Of a stretch of 64,000 nucleotides of DNA, positions 13,530 to 26,100 are shown piece after piece. Below the pieces are notes generated by a model. It made no database searches. It saw only the letters and a list, made by a program, of their open reading frames with translations, and was not told the DNA's origin. Source of the DNA: Rhizophagus irregularis (Eukaryota > Glomeromycota > Glomeromycetes > Glomerales > Glomeraceae); the NCBI RefSeq assembly GCF_026210795.1, contig NC_089458.1, positions 434,001 through 498,000 on the forward strand, given 5' to 3'. The translations under genes and the position numbers were made by a program. Each line of letters begins with the position of its first letter. Positions within the stretch are counted from its first letter, which is position 1.

Positions 13530-13735
13530 ACGACTATCCAAATTATTTTGGATGTTATAAATATAATTTGAAATGCTATAAATCATTCAATTTACTATAT
13601 AGTTTACTGTCAAAAAATTTGAGATGCTATAATTGAATTTGGAATTTTGGTATTTATAAGGAGGTATTTTTATATAAAGGATGATTATATGGAGGTCTGA
13701 CTGAATTACAGCAGTTCAAAATAATTTAAGCAGTA
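13530..13735. mobile_element. MITE at the edge of the duplicated block
   Basis: About 200 bases with imperfect inverted ends: left CCAAATTATTTTGGATG and right TTCAAAATAATTTAAGCAG. It is related to the better preserved element at 60746-60973, with the same terminal and internal motifs. Similarity with the flank of paralogue B stops where this element starts, so it either inserted there or marks the breakpoint. Confidence 0.6.
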
Positions 13736-14188
13736 TATATAATTAAAAAAATTAAAAAAATTACAGTGAATTGTTTATTTTTTTTATTAATTTTATATAA
13801 TAACAAAAAAAAATAAAGATTATATATATTGATTATTAATCCTATATTGATTTAGTTCTAATTATTTATTTATATTTTTTGTATTTTTTAAATACACAAA
13901 TTATTTATAATCCTAAATAAAAAACAATTAAATATATACAAATATTTTAAATAATTTAAATAAATCTTAAAAAGGAATTTATAATGTCTTTTATAAATAA
14001 ATTTCTAAATCTTAATATTTAGAAATTGAAAAATAGAAAAATGTAATGTTATTCTACTAATGTTTGCATTATTATTAATATGCAATAAATTATAAATCAA
14101 TTCTATATGTAATTAAAAATAATATATGAAATAAATTACATATATGTTTCCTTTTTTATACTATTCAATTTTAATCTTATTATTTACA
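13736..14188. other. Region 3' of FAB1
   Basis: AT-rich, gene-free, and downstream of the minus-strand FAB1 stop codon at 14189. It must contain the FAB1 3' end. No defined terminator or repeat is visible. Confidence 0.4.
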
Positions 14189-17100
14189 TTAAAGAATAGC
14201 TGGAGCTTTTCTTTGTCCTTGGTACGCAATCCATCTGTCAGGTACCATAAGAAAATACCTAGCAAAAAATAAATAAATAAATAAATATTATATAACTCTA
14301 ATTCCAAATAATTATAAAAATATTTACCTATCCATGGCTTCTCTAAATCTATTTTTATACTGACGTGGTGATACAATTGTAGGTTCTTTTCCACCACCGC
14401 CCAAAAAACCTGTTTCCTTTACCCAACTCTCCAATTTTTTATCCAATGTAAATGTTCGAATAAAATCTGAAAAATAAAAAGTTAGTATTGATTATAATTA
14501 ATAATAGGTATTAAAAAATATTAATATATATATTTTAATATATACCAACTATTCCAACAATTAATTCCTGTTTTTCTTCATCAAATCCTACTAATAAGGA
14601 ATAGTCCATAACATTATGTCTACCTAAGAAAAGTGTATCATTGAATAGTGATTCAGTTAAGAGTTTTTTGGAATGTTCTCGTAAATAAAGAGGTTTCTCA
14701 TTCATTACTAAAGAATAAAAAGGTTTATTAATTAATGATTATAAATTACCAATGAGAAATTAAAACATATAATATAATTTTTACATTCAAGTAAATTTTC
14801 ATCCAATAAGACTTCATTTTGTTTCCCAGTACTTTGAACATGTCGATTACGCATAGAACCTTTCAAGTCAAAAATCTAGTGCCAAAAACAGTTAAAATTA
14901 AACTTGCACTAATTATTATATAAAGAAATTCAATCGTATCTTACCTTTGATACTTTGCGTTCGTAGAAAAGATTTTCCATCACAATAACATCTATTTTCA
15001 TACTCTTTCCTGAGTGTTCGTTCCTAAAGCCGATACGATAAAAACCAAATATTTTTGCTAATACTGTTGGTAACTATAAATGCAAATAATTATATTAGAA
15101 TTTGTGCAAAGGACGGATAAACAAAATAAAAAACATTTACAGTGACTAAAGCTCTTGACATATATTCGAAATATTTTGGAGCAAATTTCAAGAATGCATC
15201 AACTTCATTACGAGACATTTGTTTCATAACCAATCGATCATCTAAGGGAAATGGAAAATTTTGGTTGAGTAAATAAGTATTACTACTTTTTAATTATTCT
15301 TTTTAACATATAAAGTACCTCGAGTTTTTAGAAAAGCTGATCCAGATTTGCCCCCAGATGAATCCCATTTTACACATCGTGCTAGTGATTGTATATAAGT
15401 ATGTCCACAACCACAACTACGCCTGAGATTATCAAATTGTTCAGCACAAAATATCTTACAGAAAAATTGCGTTGAATCACCCAAAAATTCTACAAATCGG
15501 GTTAAAAATTGTTTTAATCAAGAAGAATAATAACTAATAGACTAATCATTTAACTTACGATATTTCATGTGTGAGATGGGGCTATCCTCAACATCACCAC
15601 CTTCTTCAGAATCTAACATAGTCCAATTAGAACTTTTAATAGTTCCATACCGATCATCTTCCGGCATAAAAGCAACTTCGGCATTATGATTTGATTGTTG
15701 CATAGTTTTTAATTCCTCAAGGTATTCATTAGAACTTTTATTTGAAAATTTTATTAACAATAGACATATATAAAATAAATCTAGAATTAAGCAAGATAAC
15801 ATACTTTAATGCAAAGGCAATTATTGAACTAGGTTCATCTTCTCTCACAATGATTGGAGAATCAGGAAAGACGTGCTCGGTAGAATTTCTACATGAGATA
15901 AATGTTTTATTAAGTTTAGCAACGAAATAAGCGCAAAAAAAAAGAATAGAATATCATTATTCTTACAAGGGATAATCCAAGGGTTTTAAATTCTTCTTGT
16001 CTGTCCAGAAGTTTGTAAGTGATCTAATCACTTTATTTCCTTGATAATCAGGAAGTAAATACTTTTTAGTAGAATTTTCCGCTACTGGGGCAATTGGTTC
16101 AGTAAATTCTTGACCTAAAAATGTCAATGCTGAGTGATAAATATATGATTCATTCGACGAGTTACGACCCAACATTGGAAAATTTTCTTCATTTCCAAGT
16201 GATTCATCGAATTCATCCGTACTATTTAAAGAAAATATGCGGATTTCTTCATTTTCTTGATTGTAATTATTTTCTTCTCTTCCTTCAAACTCCTCATCAG
16301 ATTCCTCTGCTGCAGCTTCCCTATTGTTAAAAACTTCGATTTTTGATTTTGTTGAGATAACCTTAGGCTTGCGTTTTGGCTTGTGAAGAGTAGGAAATTT
16401 ACGGTTCCTACTTTCAATACTCTCAACTGGAGTTGTTCTTGGAATAATACGCCTTCTAGATGTAGAAGGAACATTCAGGGTTTTACTTGATTTTAAAGGA
16501 CGTTCAAGTTTATTAGATGGTCGAGGCTCTTTTTCTTTTTCCTTTTCTGATACATGTGATAAACGTATTCGAGGTGATGATGAATGAATAGGTGTACGAT
16601 AATTATTTTGAGTCCCAGAATCATTTGGATTTTCAAATGAAGGAAATCCATGCGAGGAAGGTAACTTTATTGGTTTAATAGTTGATGGTATTATAATTGG
16701 TATCTCTGGTTCAGTCGTAAGTTCGGAAGTTGAACATTCTTCTTGTTTATCCGTTATTATTGGAAATAAAGAATCAGTAGTTACTCGAGTCGCTGATCTT
16801 GGTCTTTGCCCTTCTTTGGATTCTTTCATCCATTTCATAGACAATCTTCTTGAAACCTTAGGATCCATAAAAGGAAACAATGACATTTGTGAAGCATTCT
16901 CGATCTCTTTTTCTAAACTTTCAATTTCTCCCTCATGATAAAATTCAATATCCTTTAATTCATTAAGAATAGCATCAGCGGTTGGTGAACTGCCTAATTT
17001 AGGAAGTATGGTAGGTCCAATAACTTCATCTTCTATTCTCGCAGTATTTAAATCATCATCAAGGTCCATATTAATTAAAGGCAAATCATTCAAATGTGAT

Positions 17101-20100
17101 CCGGAATGTCCCCTTCCTAAAGTTATCGCATCATGATTGTCCAAAAAAAAACGTTTTATCTGTCTTGCAGTTAAACGAGGGAAATATTGTCTGGCAATAT
17201 CATTGAAATCCTTATCCCAAATCAAAACTTTCTCTTGTAACAAATAGATAACATTGTTTAATGCCAAAGTATCATCAGGTGTGCTGTTTACATACGTTTG
17301 TTGAAGTTTCGTAAGCATATTCTTTTTCTCTGTGACTACTCGACGAGACATTTCAAGTAAATCTTGCTTACATCCTTCAACTTTGTCTTCTTGAACAATA
17401 TCATAATTAAAACTTTTAATGCGATCTGTCACAGAATCCCAATAATTTGTGATTTTTTGACGAATTGTATCAAGATCGTGATTTTTCAATTTTATATGAA
17501 CTTCAGGCTTAGTATAAAGTTGCATGGGAGGAACGTATACTTCTAAAAGCTCAATTGATTCATATTCAAATTTAACGGTTAAATTATTAAAACCAAAGTA
17601 CCAAAGATGATCTTGAAAAATAGCATGTGTACAACCTTCCATTTTACTTTTTAATTCAGTTTGGTAAAATGATAGTTCCAAATATTTACCAAAAGAATAT
17701 TTCCAAGTATTTTCAGTCATTTGAGTACACTGCGTTGCTTTCTCACATTTTTTACAATAACTCCACATTAAAATGTTATGTTCCATGTTTTGAACTGGAC
17801 AAGAATATTTCTCGATTGTAACAGTTATACGTGCGTTACCATGACAAAAACTATGGACATGCATTATTAATGGTCTATCACATGTACGACAGAGATATGT
17901 TGATCTTGAACAAATTTCCTCAATATATTTTCCTAACGTTCGATCAGAATCTCTGTAGTATTCCATTACCAATGTATCTGGTCCAATGCACGGCGTTTCA
18001 ATAGTTACCGTACAAAATTTAGAAGATAATACAGTAATGTTTTGATGAGCATAAGGACTAACAACCTTATTATATGCATAATTCTCCCATGCACGCTTCT
18101 GATTATCATAGTCATTAATAGCTTCTTCAAATTCGCCATCGGCACAAACTTGTTCAGGAGTACGCAAAATGCCTGAAAGAACACCAACTGCAGATGACAA
18201 TGATGAGTGCGATTTCTCGCCATCTTTAAATGATCCAGAAGGCCATCCGGTTCGCTTTTGTCTTAATTCTGTAAGTCTACGTTCTGCTTGCCTCATTCTT
18301 AAAAGCAAGTAAGGGGCTGAAAATTTGACAAACGGTGATACAGACAAAATGGTGGTCTCATAAGGCATATCATCCGTTGTCTGAGCATTATTAATACCAT
18401 TATCTGTCATATCTGACATAATCTTTTCATAATAATCTATTACTTTATCTTCTGGTATTATAGAAGGAGTCTTGGCAAATTGACTTGCTATTAGAGCAGT
18501 CTCCAATTTGAGATTATATACAACAAATACCATAAGATCCGTTATTCGTTTTATTTTCCCAAGAGTACTTACATCACCTCCCCTTAAAACAATAGTACAC
18601 CCAAGTTCACGCGGACAATTCTCGAAAAATAAATATGTCCTCCTTCTATTTGGAATAAGTTGATGGACAAAAGTTTTTACAGAAAAAGTACCGCATTTTC
18701 CTAATTTAGGTTCTAATGCTAATTTATCAATTGAAGGAATAACATCAGCTCTTGTACAGCGCGCAACTGCTTCAATAACTGAAGATTTGACATTAAGAGC
18801 AACAGCTATATTTTTTTCTAATAAAAATTGTAATGCCAATCTAGCAACGGTTTTTTCGACCAAAACTAACTGTGGGCGATATGCAGCAATACGATCTACT
18901 AAAATTTTCAAATGTTGTTCTTCTTGATCCATTACTGGTTGTATTGACATTAGTTGATTTTCAATTCTATGATATTCTAATGCAAATGTTAGAATGAGTA
19001 CACGAGGGTTGTCAAGCGTTCGTCTCATTTTTTTATGTGCTAAATTCTTTGTACATACAACTCCATGCACATACTCTGAATCTTGAGGAACTCCCCCAGG
19101 TATTTTTTTAATCTTTACATAGTGACGAATATCGATTTCATCACCATTACGAATATTTGGGTTTAAGTTATCAGAAACTTTCATCATTAATTTCATTATA
19201 ACATCCTCCCAACCATCAGATAGATTAATTTTAGACTCCAGAAGACATTGACGTAATAACCTTCTCATATGATCAAGAGAAGCAGGATTAATTTCTGGTT
19301 TTATTGGCACAGAAGGTGATCTCGAATGACAAGTACTAAATGGTGACGATGGTCTTTGCTCTATTGGAGAAGGTACAATCGAAATATCACTTGGTAGCAT
19401 AATATTAGTGTTAATTTGTCTAAGCAAACCGCTTCTCCTATTGACTCGATTCGGTCTTGTAATGCTTCTTCGCCTTGATGATGAATTTTTAACGAAATGA
19501 GCACGAATATCTTCCGCTCTTTGTCCCTTTTGAAATGGTTTAATCCCGTGTGAAGTTTTAACACTATACTCTGATTCGTCATCACTACCAGCATATTCTG
19601 ATACTGCTGGCGTTGGAGTAGCTGATTCACCATTTGCATGTGAAAATGTTAGAACGTTTTGCGAAAAATCATAATTTCCATCGTCGTCTTCGTCACTCAT
19701 AAAAGGAGCGATTTCTGGATCTAAAATAGCTTCGGGATTTACTGCCGGTGTAACTTTATCCTCCTCAGTAAGACTACGCCTAAAAGGAGCAGGAGATGAT
19801 GTACCGTTGTCTTCTACTGTTATAGTATTTGACCTTGATCTTGCCATGAAAAATGAAGAACCAGCGGATAACATCTTTTTTATACCATCATTCAATGAAA
19901 GTCTGTCTGGAGAGGGGGCACGGGGTATTGGTTGGTTTTGTAACAGTCCATAAGGATTTGGACTTGGCATTGTGTATTGAATCTCTGGGGTCAACATATT
20001 TGTCGAAATGATATTATGATTATCTGGTAATAAGGATGAATTATGGATCTGTCTTTGAGTTACGGAATTATTGAAATCATTTTTCTCTGACATTCCTTGT

Positions 20101-20998
20101 CCATTATTTACCCCAAAATCTTCACCATATTCTCTCATCATAAACTTAAGACAGAAATTGCAAACACGCATCAACCCTTCATGACTAAAATTTCCACCAG
20201 GAATCAAATTTGATGCACATTTTGAACAAAAAATCTGACCTTTTCGTAGTACATTAATTTTTAGTGTTAGTAAAGCATTAAATGTTTATAAATATAGAAA
20301 ATTTAATAATTACCACAAATACGACAGTGGTGCTTTCTTCGAAGCATTGTAAATGTTGCTTTACAATCATAACATTCTCTACAAGTGTCATCAGCCATCC
20401 AATAATCTTTATTAACTCCCTCACCACGCAATCTTCGAATAACCTTACTATAATAACTATTTCCAATCGATGATGCAATAGTTTGTACTGAACTAATTGA
20501 TCTTGTATCTGAAACGTCTTTTGTACGGTGTTGAAGTAAATAATGTCCATCATTATTTTGATGTTGAGCATTTCCTGCTATACTATTTTCATTCCCGTTA
20601 ATGTTTGTGTGTTCTTGAGCACTAATCTCAGGCTCCGGCGGGGTATTACCAGAAGAAGATTCTAAAGAAACAACGGAAGGAGCAGGTTCAAATCCTTTAT
20701 TTTCTTTGTCAGGTAGCGGGACTTTGGAATTTAGAGGTTTAAAATTAGACGTTTGAGGAAGAGAATTTAGTGAACTATTTTCTAAAATCTCAGAGGAATT
20801 TGTGGTGTTCGACGAAAGTACTGAAACAGAATTTACTGAAACAGAATTTGTCGACGAAGTACTAAACGAACTCTTTACACGCTGAAATAATTTAGAAATT
20901 ACGTTTTCGTTATCTTGTTCAAAAGGTCTTTCAAACTCAAAACTTGTTAGTGTTGCAATATCAGTATCAAGAGTATTATTACTCGGCCAGGTAGACAT
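14189..20998 (-). CDS. FAB1: FAB1/PIKfyve, phosphatidylinositol-3-phosphate 5-kinase (11 exons)
   Basis: In transcript order the exons are 20998-20314, 20239-15967, 15888-15805, 15734-15559, 15489-15319, 15241-15141, 15073-14945, 14875-14785, 14707-14546, 14466-14328 and 14258-14189. All introns are GT...AG and all phases agree, giving 2026 codons, typical of the family. The FYVE zinc finger, at about residues 199-265, contains [10 protein letters not shown] and is split by intron 1; it should bind PI3P on endosomes or vacuoles. A chaperonin-like (Cpn60/TCP1) domain spans about 615-815. A cysteine-rich conserved linker follows. The C-terminal PIP kinase domain (about 1655-2026) shows [49 protein letters not shown] and the activation segment [19 protein letters not shown]. 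No DEP domain is seen, as in other fungi. It should make PI(3,5)P2, which controls vacuole size and retrograde traffic. Confidence 0.96.
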
Positions 20999-21559
20999 TT
21001 TATTATTAAATTAAATAGTTTGAATTGACCCGCAATCAAAAGAAAAAAAATTTTTTTGATTAATTTAAATATTTACAAAAATATAGAAGTGAATTGTAGT
21101 AAACTCTATGCGATCCGAGAATCATGTAAGATCAGCTGAAATACCTTAAATTGTTAACCTTACGGACAATCATATCATGTTTTTCCGAAAGAATTTCCGA
21201 ATTATCCGGAAAACTGCTAGATGGGATTGATAATCAATTTCGATTTTAACATTATGGGTATTAAATTTCGTTTTTTTGATCGGTTATTAAAAAAGTCGAT
21301 AACTTCAAAAATAGCTTGTGTAGCATTTAAATGCTTATATATTTAAGTACAACATGATCTTCTGCATGGCTGTACTTTCTAAGCATTGTATAGGTGATAG
21401 ATGTCATATTTGATTTAAGTTGCATAATATAAATTAGTATTCTAAGTGTCTTGCTGCAATGATGAATGATGATGTTAACAGCTATGTTAACCAGTGTTTA
21501 AATATCGATTTGTCTATTTTTCCCATAGCAAAACTTTTAATTTACCTTTATAACTTAAA
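20999..21559. promoter_or_regulatory. Shared divergent promoter region of FAB1 and DOP1
   Basis: These 561 bases separate two start codons that point away from each other (FAB1 at 20998 minus, DOP1 at 21560 plus), so both promoters must lie here or in first introns. No convincing TATA box or operator was identified. Confidence 0.5.
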
Positions 21560-23116
21560 ATGCAAGAATTAGAAAAGTATCGCAAAGATTCACGTTATAA
21601 AAAATATGTACAGCAGGTAGAGAGAATACTACAATCCTTTGATAGGGAGGTCAATGAATGGGCCGATTTCATAGCTTTCTTGGGAAAGCTTTTAAAGGTA
21701 ATTAAAACTTGAATTAACGCACCTTCTCGATTGTAGCTTTTTATTTTTCGTCCCGTTCACTCTACTATTAAACTTTTTTTAGGCATTTCAAGCTTATCCC
21801 CAATTTCCCGTAATACCTAAAAAGTTAATTGTCGGTAAAAGACTAGCACAATCATTAAATCCAGCATTACCACCTGGTGTGCATCAAAAAGCATTAGAAG
21901 TTTACGGTTATATTTTTGATAGTATTGGAGTAAGTTGATCTGTTTTAATTTGAGTGCTCCGTAAATCTGATAAAATTTGATCTTTGGATGCAAAGAAATT
22001 AATAACATTAATGAATAGATCGAACAATTAGCAGACGATTTACCTATTTATTGTCAAGGATTATTTCCTTTCCTTCAATATGCTGCCATGAATGTCAAAG
22101 TAAGTTGAATTGTCATATTGTAATGTGATATTGAATTTGTTAAAATATTATATTAATTTTGTTTAATTTAATGATTTAGCCCCAATTATTAGCTTTATAT
22201 GAAAAATTCTTTCCTTTACGAGATCGATTAAGACCTGTGATGAAAGCATTTATATCAGCTTTATTACCTGGCCTAGAAGAAGAAGGAGGCGAATTTTTTG
22301 ATAAAGTAAGTTGTTTATTGTTTTTATTTTATACGAATTTATTATATCTTATCTTATTATTTGACTTTTTTAGGTTTTATCTCTTTTGGATTATCTATCT
22401 GGAATTGTAGAACAATCATATTTTCTGCAGAGTATGTGGCTTATATTGATAACATCACCAGCTTTACGGACTCCAGCATTAAATTATTTATCTCGACGAA
22501 TGCCAAAGATTACATCTAAAGAAGGTTTTCTGTTTAAGAATGTTTATTTATGAATTCTCCATTATAGTTTTTGATTTGCAAAGCCATTCATAACTTTTTT
22601 TTATAAATTATATGTATCATCCTTTACGAATTTTGGATTTTCAAGATGTAGCAGTAATGTTGGGTGATGATATTGGAATTATGGTGCGAGCATTTTCAGC
22701 AACTTTGGAAGACGATCATGTTTTAGTTCAACGAGCTATTCTTGACTTATTAGTTATAAGCTTTCCTTTAAAAGTTAAAGATTTTGGAGAGTATGTGACT
22801 TGTATATATATTAGAATAATTCGTAATAGTAAACTTATATCATTCTATTTATTTTATTTTTACAAAGAATCATACAACAAGATGATCTTACGTTATTAAT
22901 GAAATCTGCTTCGGCAGTTGTTTTACGGAAAGATATGTCTCTTAATCGAAGGCTTTATGCGTGGCTTTTAGGTCCCGATGAACATCTAGAGCAACAAATT
23001 GAACATTTTCATGAATATGGCAAAAGTGCCATTGTTTCTGCGTTGAGGGTATACAATTAATTTAATTATTCTAAAATATATAACTTAAGTAGGGTTATAT
23101 AGGCTCGGTTTCATTA

Positions 23117-23150
<34 letters not shown>

Positions 23151-26100
23151 ATGCGGACGTGCGTGGCATAATTGAATTTATTAATATTTATTTCGTTATT
23201 ATTTAAATATAGAGCTTGTTTTTTTTGGATACAAATGATTTAGCCACCGCACAACGGCCATATAAAATTTTGATATCTTTGATGGATAAATGGGAAATTG
23301 GACAACCTATAGTACAAGAAATACTTATTGACGTTTTATGGTCACTTAAAAATCACGTGGATAAATCCGAATTCGGTGTTGAAGTATGTCAATTTTTGAT
23401 CATTTATTTACATGTGATTAGGTTTCTAAAATAATTTCTTTCATATAATTTAAAAAGTTACTACAAACAGCCAATATGTTTCTGGAAATGATTGAACCAT
23501 ATTTAATTTGGATGAAACTATATGGTCTTGTCCAAGATCGATTTTCTGCTCAGGATGGATTAGACACTTCGGTTAGCATTAACATCTATTAGAACACATT
23601 TAAGAGTGTATTTGATGTTAATATATTATTCATTACTCCAGGCGTTAGATTTGGTTGATTTCGTACTAAATTCTTTTCGAATGCACGAGGATGAGATCGA
23701 ACAAATACATATGCCACTTTTTATGATCGCTTTACTTTGTAAACTTCAGGTGAACACTTCAGTATAAATTTTCTTTAAGTTCGAATAGCTTTCCTTAACC
23801 TTTATTTTCTTAATATTTTATAGATGTTTGCAATTGAAACAGATTTCAGCAATCGGATTTCACAAATAGAATCTGCCTTACTATTATCGTTGGATTTATT
23901 ACAAAAAATTCCTAGTAATGTTTTTAGTTATTTTGAACCTTCAATTAGGGAAGAATCTCAAGAAAATACACAAGTTTCAAGCAAAGCATCTTCAACCAAA
24001 TCTCAGTTAACTCATGTTGAAACGGATTCTGTAAATGAAGGGACTATGCAAATGTCACAATCAGGAGTTGAATTTTATACAGGAATGGATGCTTTGAAAT
24101 ATATAAATGATTGCTATCTCTATGGAAGTGAAAGATTGAGTGAAAATATTGTAAATAAGCAGTTCAACGGTATTCGGGGACGACATTTAATCGAAGAATT
24201 ACTGAATGCTGTTCAAGGATTCTTGCACAACGTAATCACCAAAGCTATTCTCGTCAAAAATGAGAACATTACTTCCGATCAACTGGTTGTTATTATGGAT
24301 CGCAGCTGTGGTCTTTTAAAAGCAATTTCAATGCGACTTCATTCATTAGAAAACACTTTCGAAGATTATGAAGAATCAGTATCGAAATTATTCACTGGTG
24401 AATGGGTTTTTTCGCTATTGAAATGTTGTCACATGGTCAATAATTTCGAAATTATTAATTCTGCACTTTCGACCATTCTGCATATTATAATTGACCTGCG
24501 ACTTATATCTCCTAGTCTTATTGACTCAAAACAACAAATTCGTGTAATTGTAGATACTTTGTGGTCATTTTTAGCACCTAATAAAGCGGCTTTACACTTA
24601 CGAGCTGTTCAATTAATTTGGTGTTTAAAAGATTTATCTCAAGCAAACTACGTAGAAGCTGTAATTTCTGAGTATCTTATACAAAAAGATCCTTCTGCAC
24701 GGTTATCTAACTTTGAACGATTTGGAACTTTTTGGAGACTCTCAGAGGATTTTAATGATACAGATTTACAGTTTTCGCAGCCAATGTTTTTGATGCTTGA
24801 TAATTTACGTGATGAAAATCCGACTAATCGTCGTGCGGGCGAGACATGGTTACGATGTAATAAGAAATCGTACACGAGGATCTTGGAGCCAATTATAAAA
24901 ATTCTCTGTGATTCCTCAATTACGAGACGAAAGGCTGAGATAATAATTGGTGTCGAAACATTTCAACTCCTTAATTATGAAAGACCATTTAATCAGGCTC
25001 AAGTTGATTATGTATTTGAGTCATTGTCAGCGATTTGTCGTGTTGGTGGAGATAGTTTTTTGAAAGCAATACGAAGAAACAATATAAAGCCTGATTTGGC
25101 AAAATCGTGTAATTGGCTTTTAGAGGAAGAGAATGAAGTCGTAAAGGCAATAACATATAGTGAATTTTTTGTTAAGACTTCTTTATTATATATGGAATCC
25201 GAAGTACCAAATACACTATCTTCTATGAATGTATTAAATGAATATATTCATATGCATGCAATGGACTTTCTTAATCATTTAATTTCAAAGCCTAAGTATG
25301 TCGACAATGATTTGGTTCATTTGGTACATGATGGATTATTGCGAAAAATTCTGTTCTGCATATATTCGAAGAAGTTAGATTTACAATCGAAACTTATACA
25401 TTTGTTATGTGTTACCATTCCCAATGTAGGAGCTGTTAATGAAAGCTCCAAAAAAAATTCTGTTTATACTGATGCGTCTAGCCATGATAATTTATCATCA
25501 AATGAGGAACCAGATGCAAAAAAAAATATGAGAAGTTTCCGTACAGCAGGATCATCGCGTTCTTTGATTAAGGTTCTACGTGATGCCTTATCGATACATT
25601 CCAACCGTCCTCTCATGCAACAGTGGATGCATTTCATTGTGACATCTTTGCCCTATTTCAGATATTCATTTAATTCTATATTGGTTCCACTAATCCAATG
25701 TATTTGTGAACAATTAAGTCGGTGGAAAACCGAAATGTATAATCATTATAACAAAAGATCAGGTGATCTAACAATGTCTGAATGGGATATTATTACTTTA
25801 CTTAATGGATTTGAGAAAGTAGTTATGTTTTGTTTAAAGGATGGAGGCTTGGCTAATGCAAGAGATAGCTCTTCAACTAGCTCCAAGGCATATGAATCAT
25901 CCATTGGACTTGGTTTTGGTCTGTTTTCATCAGATACAAGTCATACCGAACAAACTTCGTCAGAACAAAAGGTAACGTAATTTTAAATTATCACTTATTA
26001 TGATAAAAAAAACTTACTATTTTTATTTTTACAGCCTCGCGATTATATACTTTACTTTGTTTTTCCGGATATTGTTCCCATAATTTTAGATATATGGTCT

